From: Pseudomonas kuykendallii
GTDB lineage: Bacteria; Pseudomonadota; Gammaproteobacteria; Pseudomonadales; Pseudomonadaceae
NCBI RefSeq assembly: GCF_900106975.1
Contig: NZ_FNNU01000004.1
Location: forward strand, 248,001-312,000
Direction: 5' to 3'
DNA length: 64,000 nt
A program made the translations under genes and the position numbers. This document shows positions 54,451 to 63,978 of the stretch, one piece after another; the first letter of the stretch is position 1, and each line of letters starts with the position of its first letter. The notes beneath the pieces were generated by a model. The model searched no databases. It was not told where the DNA came from and was given only the letters and a program-made list of their open reading frames with translations.

Positions 54451-55629
54451 ATGGACCTCATCGTGTCAGCTGCCTACTCCGTCACCAGCCATCGCAACGG
54501 CCCGCGCAAGACCCGCCTGATCGGCGAAAAAGCCCACTACCAGTGCGCCTGCGGGCAGGCGGTGTTCTTTCGCAACAGCGTCTGCCTGGCCTGCTCCTCG
54601 CCGCTGGGATTCGCGCCGGACCGCGGCGAGATCGTCCCGCTGAGCCCGGCCGGCGAGGCGGATACCTGGCGCATCACCGACGACCCGAAATCGCAGGTCT
54701 ATCTGCGCTGCGCCAACCTGACCATGCCGGCCGGCTGCAACTGGCTGGTGCCGCAGGCCAGCGGCCAGACGCTGTGCGTCGCCTGCCAGTTGAACCGGAC
54801 CATCCCCGATCTCTCGGTGGAAGGTAACGGCGAGCGCTGGCACAAGATCGAAGCCGCCAAACGCCGCCTGGTGGCACAGCTGCTCGACCTCGGGCTGCCA
54901 CTGATCAGCAAGGCGCAGAACGAGGAAACCGGCCTCGCCTTCGATCTGCTGGGAACCGACGCCGAAGGTCAGAACCCGATGACCGGCCACTCGGGCGGGC
55001 TGATCACCCTCAACGTCGCCGAGGCCGACGATGCGCATCGCGAGCGCATGCGCGCGCAGTTGCACGAGCCCTACCGCACCCTGCTGGGGCACTTCCGCCA
55101 CGAGGTCGGCCACTACTACTGGGATCGCCTGATCGCGGGCAGTGGCTGGCTCGCCGACTTCCGCCGGCTGTTCGGCGACGAACGCCTGGACTACGGCGAA
55201 GCGCTGCAGCGCCACTACGACAACGGCGCACCGGCCGACTGGCAGCAGAGCTTCGTCAGCGCCTACGCGACCATGCACCCCTGGGAAGACTGGGCCGAGA
55301 CCTGGGCCCACTACCTGCACATGATGGACACCCTGGACACCGCGGTGGGCTTCGGCATGACCGCGATGAACAGCGACCTCGACTTCGTGCCCTACACCCG
55401 TGACGTGCTCTACGACCCGCAGGACGAACAGGGCGACGACTTCATCGCCTTCGTCAACGCCTGGATCGAGATGGCCGCGATGCTCAACGAGCTGGCCCGC
55501 AGCATGGGCCAGCCGGACACCTACCCGTTCGTCCTGCCCGCGCCGGTGATCGCCAAGCTGCACTTCATCCACCGCGTGGTGCAGACCCGCGGCAACCCGC
55601 CCTCGCTGGCCAACCTGAACGACGCCTGA
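54451..55629 (+). CDS. Putative zinc-binding metallopeptidase with N-terminal zinc ribbon
   Basis: A 392-residue protein with an N-terminal zinc-ribbon-like region (C32, C34, C45 and C48; further cysteines at 87, 96, 109 and 112) and a peptidase domain with the motif HEVGH (H217, E218, H221 in HFRHEVGHYYWD), the HExxH zinc site of metallopeptidases. A third ligand could be in WEDWAETWAHY near residue 277. I recall this architecture as a family named putative zinc-binding metallopeptidase, of unknown substrate. The ATG at 54451 has no strong ribosome binding site; GTG at 54463 is an alternative. No signal peptide is seen. Terminator-like hairpin follows at 55755. Confidence 0.82.
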   Translation: MDLIVSAAYSVTSHRNGPRKTRLIGEKAHYQCACGQAVFFRNSVCLACSSPLGFAPDRGEIVPLSPAGEADTWRITDDPKSQVYLRCANLTMPAGCNWLVPQASGQTLCVACQLNRTIPDLSVEGNGERWHKIEAAKRRLVAQLLDLGLPLISKAQNEETGLAFDLLGTDAEGQNPMTGHSGGLITLNVAEADDAHRERMRAQLHEPYRTLLGHFRHEVGHYYWDRLIAGSGWLADFRRLFGDERLDYGEALQRHYDNGAPADWQQSFVSAYATMHPWEDWAETWAHYLHMMDTLDTAVGFGMTAMNSDLDFVPYTRDVLYDPQDEQGDDFIAFVNAWIEMAAMLNELARSMGQPDTYPFVLPAPVIAKLHFIHRVVQTRGNPPSLANLNDA

Positions 55630-56051
55630 GGCGCGCCAGAGCGCACGGCGGCAGGCGATGCACGGCAACGCGCCGCGCCTGCCTTGCCGGGCACGCATCG
55701 CGAGGCGCCGAAACCGTCGCCGACGGCAATGCGCCGACGCCTCAACACATCTGGAAACCCCTTCCGACGAGCGGAGCACGGGGTTTTACGGCACCCTTCG
55801 CGCTGCACGCCGCTGCAGCATGTTGGCCCGAGGGCCGACGATTGCGCTCCCACGCCCTGCGGGCGCGAAGCTTGCTAGTAGAATGCGCGCCCATACGCCG
55901 CCGTCGACCCTTCGTCAGCGCTGGCGCCGAGGGCGCGAGCGCGCCCTGCACTAATTGGAAAAACGCATTGTCCATAAAACAGAGTCGCCTTTCGGCTGGC
56001 TGCCAGAGCCCTGCAGCCCCACTGTCGCGACAGAACGAGAGGCGCACGCCA
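55630..56051. other. 422-bp intergenic region before the OpgC-like gene
   Basis: No gene is seen. A terminator-like hairpin is at 55755-55787. Downstream of it the region is GC-rich and hairpin-prone (for example GCCCTGCGGGCGC), with a TAGAAT box at 55879-55884 that may be the -10 element of the next gene without a good -35. The last 60 bases are A-rich and hold GAGAGG before the ATG. Confidence 0.5.
55755..55787 (+). terminator. Terminator after the metallopeptidase gene
   Basis: AAACCCC and GGGGTTTT form the outer stem, with CCG/CGG pairing inside (TTCCGACGAGCGGAGCAC). A T run closes it. It is 126 bp past the metallopeptidase stop codon. Confidence 0.65.
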
Positions 56052-57206
56052 ATGAATACTGGACGTGATCACCGCATCGATTTTTTTCGCGGGCTGGCCC
56101 TGATCTTCATTTTCTGGGACCACATTCCGCAGAACGTCCTCGGGCTGATCACGCCGCGCAACGTCGGCTTCAGCGACGCCGCGGAGATCTTCGTGTTCCT
56201 CGCCGGCTACGCCTCCGTACTCGCCTACGGCAGGGTCATGCAGCGCGACGGTTATCTGGTGGGCTGCCTGCGGGTGCTGCGCCGCGCCTGGGTGCTCTAC
56301 GTCGCGCACATCTTCCTGCTGGCGGTGCTGATGGGCATCGTGTTCACCGCCAACGACCATATCGAGACGCGCAACATCTCCCAGGAGATGGGCCTCGATT
56401 ACTTCCTCGCCAACCCGCAGCAGGCCCTCATCGACGAGTTGCTGCTGCGCTTCAAGCCAAACCTGATGGACCCATTGCCGCTGTACATCGTGCTGCTGCT
56501 CAGCCTGCCGGTGGTGCTGCCGCTGTTGCTTAGGCGCGTCGACGTGGCCGTCGGGCTGTCGCTGCTGCTCTACGTGCTGGTGCAGGCATTCGGCTGGAAC
56601 TTCAACGGCCTGCCGCCGGACGGCAAGTGGTATTTCAACCCGCTGGCCTGGCAGGTGATCTTCGTCCTCGGCGGCGCGGCGGCGGTGATGGCGCAACGTG
56701 AACCGACCACCACGCAGGCACAGCGTCGGCGCGGCGCGCTGTTCTTCGTGTCGATGGCCTACCTGGCGGTCTGCGCGCTGGTTGCGCTGTCGTGGAAATG
56801 GCAGCCGCTGCATGACGCGCTGGTCCCGGAAAGCGTCGCCCAGCTGATCTACCCGATCAGCAAGACCGACCTCTCCCCGGTGCGCCTGCTGCACTTCATG
56901 GCGCTGGCCTACTGCGTGCCGCTGCTGCTCGCCCGCGGCCCCTGGCTGCAGACGTGGCCGGCGCAACAGCTGTGCCGCATGGGACGTTATTCGCTGGAGG
57001 TGTTCTGCCTCGGCGTGCTGCTGGCGCCGCTGGCCGACTTCACCAATTCGCTGAACGGCGACACCCTCGCCGCCAGCCTCTTCACCGCCCTGCTCGGGGT
57101 CGTCCTGATGGCCTTGCTGGCGCTGTGGCTGGACTTCAACAAGCGCCTCAACGCTCCGCAGAAAGCGCCGGCCGCCGCCGCGCCGCTGACCGTCACGCCG
57201 ACCTGA
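56052..57206 (+). CDS. OpgC-domain integral membrane protein
   Basis: A 384-residue membrane protein with about ten hydrophobic segments and the OpgC domain start RIDFFRGLALIFIFWDH followed by FSDAAEIFVFLAGYA. OpgC succinylates osmoregulated periplasmic glucans in enterics, using an acyltransferase-3-like fold. The family in Pseudomonas is broader and the acceptor is not shown here, since opgG/opgH are not in the window. The start at 56052 has GAGAGG upstream; the open frame back to 55842 is in the non-coding gap. It converges on the small VF530 gene with 20 bp between stops. Confidence 0.85.
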   Translation: MNTGRDHRIDFFRGLALIFIFWDHIPQNVLGLITPRNVGFSDAAEIFVFLAGYASVLAYGRVMQRDGYLVGCLRVLRRAWVLYVAHIFLLAVLMGIVFTANDHIETRNISQEMGLDYFLANPQQALIDELLLRFKPNLMDPLPLYIVLLLSLPVVLPLLLRRVDVAVGLSLLLYVLVQAFGWNFNGLPPDGKWYFNPLAWQVIFVLGGAAAVMAQREPTTTQAQRRRGALFFVSMAYLAVCALVALSWKWQPLHDALVPESVAQLIYPISKTDLSPVRLLHFMALAYCVPLLLARGPWLQTWPAQQLCRMGRYSLEVFCLGVLLAPLADFTNSLNGDTLAASLFTALLGVVLMALLALWLDFNKRLNAPQKAPAAAAPLTVTPT

Positions 57207-57226
57207 TCGGCGTGCCGCGTGCGTGC

Positions 57227-57442
57227 CTAGCCCCTGGCACGCATGCGGATGAACAGCGCTTCGACCTTCTCCCGCGCCCACGGTGTCTTGCGCAGGAACG
57301 CCAGGCTCGACTTGATGCTCGGGTCGCTCTTGAAGCAGCGGATGTCGATGCGCCGCGCCAGCTCCTCCCAGCCGTAATGTTCCTGCAACTGCCGCAGGAT
57401 GGCTTCCAGCGTGATGCCGTGAAGGGGATCGTTGGAACTCAT
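57227..57442 (-). CDS. VF530 family (DUF2132) small DNA-binding protein
   Basis: A 71-residue protein beginning [20 protein letters not shown] and containing [20 protein letters not shown], the hallmark of the VF530/DUF2132 family, proteins reported to bind DNA with a short helical fold. I see no operon partner: the opgC-like gene converges on it and the lipoprotein hydrolase gene diverges from it. The start at 57442 has AGGA upstream. Confidence 0.87.
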   Translation of the reverse strand: MSSNDPLHGITLEAILRQLQEHYGWEELARRIDIRCFKSDPSIKSSLAFLRKTPWAREKVEALFIRMRARG

Positions 57443-57605
57443 GGGGATCGTCCTGGAGAAGAATCCGCGCACCTTAGCCGAGCGGCTCGAGGGGCGAAAG
57501 AGCCGCCAGGCAACATCGGGTAACGCCTGCGCGACGCCCTCGGCGCAACGCCGCAGCGCTGTCCCGGTCAACCAAGACGAGGTTTCATCCACCCGAGGAG
57601 GCCGA

Positions 57606-58523
57606 ATGCCGGCTAGCTGGATCGAGGCGCTGAAACGGCGCTGGCTGCGCCTGTGCATTCTTGCCGCGCTGCTGCTGGCGCTGCCCATCGGCTGCGCACA
57701 ACTGGAACAGAAGGAGCGCGAACTGGTGTTTCGCGTCGAGTCGGGAACCGCCAGCTGGTACGGCGGCCTGCCCGACGATGTGGAGGAAATGCAGCTGGAT
57801 TCCAGCGACTTCCTCGCCGGCCAGAACGTCCACGCCTGGTGGTGGCCGGCGGCCCGCAAGGATGCGCCCGCCCTGCTCTACCTGCACGGTTCGCGCTGGA
57901 ACCTGACCGGCCAGTTGTTCCGCATCGAGCAGTTGCACGACCTCGGCTTCTCGGTGCTCGCCATCGACTACCGCGGCTTCGGCGAAAGCCCGGGCGACCT
58001 GCCATCGGAACGCAGCGTCAACCAGGACGCACGCATCGCCTGGCAGCGCCTCGAGCAGTTGCAGCCGGCGCCCGGCAAGCGCTACATCTATGGCCACTCC
58101 CTGGGCGGCGCGGTCGCCGTCGACCTCGCCGAGGAACTCAGCCAGGACGCCGAACGCGAGGGCCGGGCGCCGGCGGCCGGCGGCCTGATCATCGAGTCGA
58201 CCTTCACCAACCTCGCCGACGTCGCCGCCAGCATCGCCCACACCTCGCTGCCGATCCGCTGGATTCTTTCGCAGAAGTTCGATTCGCTGGAGAAGATCGC
58301 CCAGGTCCGCCTGCCGCTGTTGATCGTCCACGGCAGCAACGACCCGTACGTCTCGCCGCGCTTCAGCGAAGAGCTGTTCGTGGCCGCCAACGAGCCCAAG
58401 CAACTGGTCATGGTCGAGGGCGGCACCCACAACAACAGCATGCGCCTGGGCCACCGCCAGTATCGCCAGGCGCTGGAGCGCCTGCTCGGCGAGGTGCCGG
58501 CACAGGCGACGCGTGCCCCGTAA
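57606..58523 (+). CDS. Alpha/beta hydrolase, probable lipoprotein (BEM46-like)
   Basis: A 305-residue hydrolase. The N-terminus is a basic stretch followed by a hydrophobic core and LPIGC, a lipobox with lipidation at C30, so it should be anchored in the membrane facing the periplasm. The catalytic triad is S165 in YGHSLGG, D246 in HGSNDPYV and H275 in GGTHNN, and the oxyanion loop is LYLHGS. This matches the BEM46/ABHD13-like group, of unknown substrate. The ATG at 57606 has GAGGAGG upstream; the open frame to 57432 runs over the divergent gene. Confidence 0.88.
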   Translation: MPASWIEALKRRWLRLCILAALLLALPIGCAQLEQKERELVFRVESGTASWYGGLPDDVEEMQLDSSDFLAGQNVHAWWWPAARKDAPALLYLHGSRWNLTGQLFRIEQLHDLGFSVLAIDYRGFGESPGDLPSERSVNQDARIAWQRLEQLQPAPGKRYIYGHSLGGAVAVDLAEELSQDAEREGRAPAAGGLIIESTFTNLADVAASIAHTSLPIRWILSQKFDSLEKIAQVRLPLLIVHGSNDPYVSPRFSEELFVAANEPKQLVMVEGGTHNNSMRLGHRQYRQALERLLGEVPAQATRAP

Positions 58524-58551
58524 GGCCACCTGCAACCGACGCCGGTGGCGC

Positions 58552-58983
58552 TCAGTACCAGACCGACGCCGCCTCGCGCATGAAGATTTCCACGGTCTTG
58601 GGGCCGACGCCCTCGAACTGCGCCAGGCGCTTCTCGAACGCGGCGCGGTCTTCGCTGCGCGCCTGGATCGCGCCGACCGCGCCGTCGTACTCGTCCATCA
58701 GCTTCCGGCCGAGCTTGAGCAGGCGCGCGGCCGTCGACTCGTCGTAGCGCACGTAGCGCGCCTCGCCAAGCATGCGGACGAGCTGCCGTTGGCTGCAGGC
58801 GCACAGCTTGCGCGGGGTATCGAGGCCATGCCGGTCGACGATCACCCGGTAGGCCTGCGCGGCGATCTCGCCCTGGATGCGCTTGCCGAACAGGAAGCTG
58901 GCGATCAACCACCTGAACAGCGCGGCCTCGTCGCCGTGGACGAGGTCGATGTTCAATTGCCGCGCGCCGATCTGTGCCGCCAT
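58552..58983 (-). CDS. Small helix-hairpin-helix protein, endonuclease-III-like
   Basis: A 143-residue protein with the helix-hairpin-helix segment FEGVGPKTVEIFM near its C-terminus. The K129 in GVGPKT is where endonuclease III keeps its catalytic lysine, but the protein ends 14 residues later (REAASVWY), before the aspartate and the iron-sulfur cluster region expected in the full glycosylase. The N-terminal helical part (IQGEIAAQAYRVIVDRHG, RQLVRMLG) fits a HhH-GPD fold. It may bind DNA without glycosylase activity. The ATG at 58983 has GGGAG upstream. It is 28 bp from the convergent lipoprotein hydrolase gene. Confidence 0.75.
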   Translation of the reverse strand: MAAQIGARQLNIDLVHGDEAALFRWLIASFLFGKRIQGEIAAQAYRVIVDRHGLDTPRKLCACSQRQLVRMLGEARYVRYDESTAARLLKLGRKLMDEYDGAVGAIQARSEDRAAFEKRLAQFEGVGPKTVEIFMREAASVWY

Positions 58984-59072
58984 GTCTGACTCCCCATGAT
59001 GCCGTCCTGCGGATGACGCGCGCCGCGCCGGGCGGGTTCGACCGAAGCGCCGAATGGCCCGCGCTGAAATGC

Positions 59073-59103
59073 AAACGGCCCGTCCTTTCCGGGACGGGCC
59101 GCG
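59073..59103 (-). terminator. Terminator after putP
   Basis: On the minus strand CGGCCCGTCCC-GGAAA-GGACGGGCCG forms a strong stem followed by TTTGC, about 27 bp past the putP stop. It lies between putP and the HhH gene on the same strand. Confidence 0.75.
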
Positions 59104-59129
59104 TGCCATACAGGGCTGCGCTCAGGACC

Positions 59130-60620
59130 TCAGAGGTGAGCGTCCTGGTATTCCTTCTCGGCGGCGTCGAAGCGTTCGAGCATGCCGGCGGTAGGGCCGC
59201 TGCCGATCTTGCTGAAGATCAGGATCGCCAGGCTGGCGAAGATGAAGCCCGGAATGATCTCGTACAGGCCCAGGCCGACGTACTGCTTCCACAGCACCAC
59301 GGTCACCGCACCGACCAGCATGCCGGCCAGGGCGCCGTTGCGGGTCATGCCCTTCCACACCAGCGAGAAGATCACCACCGGGCCGAAGGCCGCGCCGAAA
59401 CCGGCCCAGGCGTAGGACACCAGGCCGAGCACCTTGCTCTCCGGGTCACGGGCGACAATGATCGCGATCACCGAGATCAGCAGCACCATGCCGCGACCAA
59501 CCCAGACCAGCTCGCGCTGCGAGGCACCCTTGCGCAGGAAGGCCTTGTAGAAGTCCTCGGTCAGCGCGCTGGAGCACACCAGCAACTGGCAGCTGAGGGT
59601 GCTCATCACCGCGGCGAGGATGGCCGACAGCAGCACGCCGGCGATCCAGGGGTTGAACAGCAGCTTGGCCAGCTCGATGAACACCCGCTCCGGGTTTTCG
59701 CTGACGGCGCCGGCAACGTCCGGGTTGGCCGAGAAGTAGGCGATGCCGAAGAAGCCCACGGCCACCGCGCCGCCCAGGCAGAGGATCATCCAGGTCATCG
59801 AGATGCGGCGTGCGGCGGGGATCGACTTCACCGAGTCGGCCGCCATGAAGCGCGCGAGGATGTGCGGCTGGCCGAAGTAGCCAAGGCCCCAGGCGAGCAG
59901 CGAGATGACGCCGACGAAGCTGGCGCCCTTGAGCATGTCGAAGTTGGTCGGATCGTTGGCCTCGATGGCCAGGAAGGTGGTGTCGACGCCGCCGGTGGCG
60001 AGCATCACCACGATCGGCGTGAGGATCAGGGCGAAGATCATCAGCGTCGCCTGCACGGTGTCGGTCCAGCTCACCGCGAGAAAACCGCCGACGAAGGTGT
60101 AGGCGATGGTCGCTGCGGCGCCGGCCCAGAGGGCGGTCTCGTAGGACATGCCGAAGGTGCTTTCGAACAGGCGCGCGCCGGCGACGATGCCCGAGGCGCA
60201 GTAGATGGTGAAGAACACCAGGATCACCAGGGCCGAGAACACACGCAGGATGCGGCTATTGTCCTCGAAGCGGGTGGTGAAGTAGTCCGGCAGGGTCAGC
60301 GCGTTACCGTTGTGCTCGGTCTGCACGCGCAGGCGCCCGGCGACGAACAGCCAGTTGAGCCAGGCACCGGCGATCAGGCCGATGGCGATCCAGCTTTCCG
60401 AGAGGCCGGACAGGTAGATGGCGCCCGGCAGGCCCATCAGCAGCCAGCCGCTCATGTCGGAAGCACCGGCGGAGAGCGCGGTGACGAAGCTGCCGAGGCT
60501 GCGACCGCCAAGGATGTAGTCGGAGAAGTTCCTGGTGCGCAGATAGGCGAACAGGCCGATCAGGACCATGGCAGCGATGTAGATCACAAAGGTGATCAGC
60601 ATGGGGGTATTGGCGCTCAT
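59130..60620 (-). CDS. putP: Sodium/proline symporter PutP
   Basis: PutP imports proline with sodium. The 496-residue protein has 13 membrane segments of the SSS family, with LGGRSLGSFVTALSAGASDMSGW in helix 2 (the Na+/proline-binding region), CASGIVAGARLFESTF, and the VLLSAILAAVMSTLSCQLLVCSSAL segment. The ATG at 60620 has GGAG 7 bases upstream. It follows putA by 211 bp that hold a putA terminator-like hairpin, so both a shared and a separate promoter are possible. The terminal helix is followed by a charged tail. Confidence 0.95.
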   Translation of the reverse strand: MSANTPMLITFVIYIAAMVLIGLFAYLRTRNFSDYILGGRSLGSFVTALSAGASDMSGWLLMGLPGAIYLSGLSESWIAIGLIAGAWLNWLFVAGRLRVQTEHNGNALTLPDYFTTRFEDNSRILRVFSALVILVFFTIYCASGIVAGARLFESTFGMSYETALWAGAAATIAYTFVGGFLAVSWTDTVQATLMIFALILTPIVVMLATGGVDTTFLAIEANDPTNFDMLKGASFVGVISLLAWGLGYFGQPHILARFMAADSVKSIPAARRISMTWMILCLGGAVAVGFFGIAYFSANPDVAGAVSENPERVFIELAKLLFNPWIAGVLLSAILAAVMSTLSCQLLVCSSALTEDFYKAFLRKGASQRELVWVGRGMVLLISVIAIIVARDPESKVLGLVSYAWAGFGAAFGPVVIFSLVWKGMTRNGALAGMLVGAVTVVLWKQYVGLGLYEIIPGFIFASLAILIFSKIGSGPTAGMLERFDAAEKEYQDAHL

Positions 60621-60752
60621 TGATGGCTCCATTGGTTGTTGTTATGGGCGCACGGGTTGGCCGTGGCCGTTTGCGCAAGCACGCTCTTGAGGCAGGCGTG
60701 TCGTCTGTCCGGCGTCGCGGTTGGCGCGGCGCGGATCTCTTGCTCGGAAATG

Positions 60753-60805
60753 AAAACGGGCCCGGCCCGCGAAAGCTGCAATCAGCGCTCGCGGACCGGG
60801 CCCGC
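60753..60805 (-). terminator. Terminator-like hairpin after putA
   Basis: On the minus strand GGGCCCGGTCCGCGAG and CTTTCGCGGGCCGGGCCC form a long, slightly imperfect stem, closed by CCGTTTTC, 27 bp past the putA stop. It may end or attenuate putA transcription before putP. Confidence 0.65.
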
Positions 60806-60831
60806 CTTCTACGGCAAAACGGGGTGGATGA

Positions 60832-63800
60832 TCAATCCCCCAGCGACAGCAGCGAGGCGTTGCCGCCCACCGCGGTGGTATTGATCGAGGTGGTGCGCTC
60901 GTTGGCGAAGCGCATCAGGTAGCTCGGCCCACCGGCCTTCGGGCCGGTGCCGGACAGCCCGCAACCGCCGAACGGCTGCACGCCGACCACCGCGCCGATC
61001 TGGTTGCGGTTGACGTAGAGGTTGCCGACCCGCGCCAGTGCCTCGATGCGCGCGGCGGTTTCCTCGTTGCGGCTGTGCACGCCGAGGGTCAGGCCGTAGC
61101 CGGTGGCGTTGATCGCCGCGACGACCTTCTCCAGGTCGGCCGCGTCGAAACGCACCACGTGCAGCACCGGGCCGAAGTGTTCCTTCTTCAGCTCGTGGAT
61201 GCCGCCGATCTCGAACGCCACCGGCGCGACGAAATGACCGTTCAGGCCGGCCGGGAGCCTGGCTTCGGCGATTAGCTTGCCCTCGCCCTTGAGCGCGGCG
61301 ATGTGCGCCAGCAGACCGGCGCGGGCTTCCTCGTCGATCACCGGACCGATGTCGTTCTCGCGCAGGTGGGTCGGGCCGACTTTCAGCTCGGCCATCGCGC
61401 CCTTGAGCAGGTCGATCACCCGCTCGGCGATGTCGCGCTGCACGTAGAGCACGCGCAGGGCCGAGCAGCGCTGGCCGGCGCTGGTGAAGGCCGAGCCGAC
61501 GGCATCCTTGACCACCTGCTCGGGCAGCGCGGTGGAGTCGACGATCATCGCGTTCTGCCCGCCGGTCTCGGCGATCAGGGTGGCGATCGGACCTTCCTTC
61601 TCGGCCAGCTGGCGGTTGATGATGCGGGCGGTGTCGGTGGAGCCGGTGAAGCACACGCCGACCACGCGCGGGTCGCGGCAGAACACGCCGCCGAGGGTGG
61701 CGCCGTCGCCCGGCAGGAAGGCGATGGCCTGCTTCGGCAGACCGGCCTCGAACATCAGCTGCAGCGCGCGGGCGGCGATCAGGCTGGTCTGCTCGGCCGG
61801 CTTGGCCAGCACGGTGTTGCCGGCGACCAGCGCGGCGGCGATCTGGCCCAGGTAGATCGCCAGCGGGAAGTTCCACGGGCTGACGCAGACGAACACGCCA
61901 CGGCCTTCGTGGAACAGTTCGTTGCGCTCGCCGGTCGGGCCCTTGAGCTCTTCGCGGCCGAGCTTCAGGCGCGCCTGCTGGGCGTAGTAGCGGCAGAAGT
62001 CGACAGCCTCGCGAACCTCGTCGATGCCGTCTTGTAGGGACTTGCCGGCTTCCACGGTGCACAGCGCCATCAGCTCGGCGCGGTTGCTTTCCAGCAGGTC
62101 GGCGAGACGCTCGAGGACGTTCGCGCGGGTATCCACCGGGGTAGCGTTCCAGCGCGGCCAGAACGCCGCGAGGGCGTCCACCGCCTGTTTGGCCTGGGCG
62201 GCCGTGGCGAACTGCGCACTGCCGACCACCTTGTTCAGGTCGAACGGGCAGCGCACCTCGCTGGCGCTGCCGGCGAGCGTCTCGCCATCGATGACCGGCG
62301 CGGCCTGCCACTGGCGGTCGATGAAAGGCTGGTAGGCGTTAGCCAGTTCGTTCCACTGATTCTGGATATTCATATTGAGGCCCTGGGAGTTCTTGCGCTG
62401 GCCGTACAGCGCCGGCGGGAGCGGGATTCTGTCGTTGGCGAGGGTTTTGAAACTGCGCAGCTGGGTGACCGGGTGATCGATGAGCGATTCGACGGCGACC
62501 CGCGGGTCGACCAACTGGTGGACGAACGAGGAGTTGGCACCGTTTTCCAGCAGGCGGCGGACTAGGTACGGCAGCAGGTCCTTGTGCGCGCCGACCGGGG
62601 CATAGATGCGCACGTTCTTGCCGTGCTTCTCCAGCACGGTGTCGTAGAGCGCATCGCCCATGCCGTGCAGGCGCTGGAACTCGAATTCGCGCTCGCCCGC
62701 CATCGCTAGGATGCAGCTGACGGTGTGCGCGTTGTGGCTGGCGAACTGCGGGTAGATGACCCCGCGGGTATGCTCGGAGAGCAAAAAGCGCGCGCAGGCC
62801 AGGTAGGAGGTGTCGGTGGCTTCCTTGCGGGTGAACACCGGGTAGCCGTCGAGGCCCCAGACCTGACACTGCTTGATCTCGCTGTCCCAGTAGGCGCCCT
62901 TGACCAGGCGCAGCGGGATGCGCGCGCCGAGCTCACGGCCCAGCAGGGTTAGCCAGACCAGGGTCGGTAGGCAGCGCTTGGAATAGGCCTGTACGACCAG
63001 GCCGAACTCGCCCCAGCCGGCGATCGCCGGGTCGCGCATCAGCTTCTCGAACAGCTCCAGCGACAGCTCCAGGCGGTCGGCTTCCTCGGCGTCGATGGTG
63101 ATGCCGACGTTCAGCCCGCGGGCCATCACGGCCAGCTCGCGGACGCTGCCGAACAGCTCGGTGAGCACGCGCTCGCGCTGCGCCACTTCATAGCGCGGGT
63201 GCAGCGCGGACAGCTTGATCGACACCGACGGACGTGGGCCGGAGCCGACCTGCGGCTCGGCGCCCACGGTCTGCACCGCCTTGCGGTAGTCGGCCATGTA
63301 CTTGGCGGCGTCCTCGACGGTGAGGGCCGCCTCGCCCAGCATGTCGAAGGAATAGGTGTAGCCCTTCTCGCGCTGCGGACGGCCGTTCTTCAGCGCTTCG
63401 GAGATGCTCCGGCCGAGGACGAACTGCTTGCCCATCAGCTTCATCGCCTGGTTCATCGCGGCGCGGATCACCGGCTCCCCGGAACGCTTGATCAGGCGGC
63501 CGAGAACGCTCTTCGGCCGGCCATCGGCGGTCTCCGGATCGACCACCTTGCCGGTCATCACCAGGCCCCAGGCGGCGAAGTTGACCAGCACGTTGTCGCT
63601 CTGGCCGAGGTGCCGTTCCCACTCGGCGGCATTCAGCTTGTCGCGGATCAGCGCATCGGCGGTGGCGGCGTCCGGCACCCGCAGCAACGCCTCGGCCAGG
63701 CACATCAGCATCAGGCCCTCGTGGGTGTCGAGGCTGTACTGGCGCAGCAGGGCATCGAGGGTGTCTTCGACGTTGTCGCGGCTGCGCACGTCTTCGATCA

Positions 63801-63978
63801 GGCTGCGGGCCTTCTGGCGAACGGCTTCGATGCCGGCTTCGCCCGGATCGGCGAGCTGCAGGAGTTCGGTGAGGTAGGCGGCCTCGTCGACGGCGTAGTT
63901 GGCGCTGATGACGGGGAAGAACTCGGTGGCCGATGCATTGAGTGCGTCGGCCTGCAGGACATGAGCGGCTTTGAACAT
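60832..63978 (-). CDS. putA: Bifunctional proline dehydrogenase / glutamate semialdehyde dehydrogenase PutA
   Basis: PutA oxidises proline to glutamate in two steps with FAD and NAD+, at the inner membrane. The 1,048-residue protein has the proline dehydrogenase barrel (about residues 200-500: VSIKLSALHPRYE, LRLVKGAYWDSEIK, FATHN-type QFASHNAHT) and the aldehyde dehydrogenase (about 560-1048: SPWNFPLAIYLGQ, ETGGQNAMIVDS with Glu, SAGQRCSALRVLY with catalytic Cys). It lacks the N-terminal ribbon-helix-helix DNA-binding domain of the enteric form, so it cannot repress itself; this short type is known in P. aeruginosa. The ATG at 63978 is preceded by GAGGAGGG, so the gene is complete. The regulator is not in the window. 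Confidence 0.96.
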   Translation of the reverse strand: MFKAAHVLQADALNASATEFFPVISANYAVDEAAYLTELLQLADPGEAGIEAVRQKARSLIEDVRSRDNVEDTLDALLRQYSLDTHEGLMLMCLAEALLRVPDAATADALIRDKLNAAEWERHLGQSDNVLVNFAAWGLVMTGKVVDPETADGRPKSVLGRLIKRSGEPVIRAAMNQAMKLMGKQFVLGRSISEALKNGRPQREKGYTYSFDMLGEAALTVEDAAKYMADYRKAVQTVGAEPQVGSGPRPSVSIKLSALHPRYEVAQRERVLTELFGSVRELAVMARGLNVGITIDAEEADRLELSLELFEKLMRDPAIAGWGEFGLVVQAYSKRCLPTLVWLTLLGRELGARIPLRLVKGAYWDSEIKQCQVWGLDGYPVFTRKEATDTSYLACARFLLSEHTRGVIYPQFASHNAHTVSCILAMAGEREFEFQRLHGMGDALYDTVLEKHGKNVRIYAPVGAHKDLLPYLVRRLLENGANSSFVHQLVDPRVAVESLIDHPVTQLRSFKTLANDRIPLPPALYGQRKNSQGLNMNIQNQWNELANAYQPFIDRQWQAAPVIDGETLAGSASEVRCPFDLNKVVGSAQFATAAQAKQAVDALAAFWPRWNATPVDTRANVLERLADLLESNRAELMALCTVEAGKSLQDGIDEVREAVDFCRYYAQQARLKLGREELKGPTGERNELFHEGRGVFVCVSPWNFPLAIYLGQIAAALVAGNTVLAKPAEQTSLIAARALQLMFEAGLPKQAIAFLPGDGATLGGVFCRDPRVVGVCFTGSTDTARIINRQLAEKEGPIATLIAETGGQNAMIVDSTALPEQVVKDAVGSAFTSAGQRCSALRVLYVQRDIAERVIDLLKGAMAELKVGPTHLRENDIGPVIDEEARAGLLAHIAALKGEGKLIAEARLPAGLNGHFVAPVAFEIGGIHELKKEHFGPVLHVVRFDAADLEKVVAAINATGYGLTLGVHSRNEETAARIEALARVGNLYVNRNQIGAVVGVQPFGGCGLSGTGPKAGGPSYLMRFANERTTSINTTAVGGNASLLSLGD

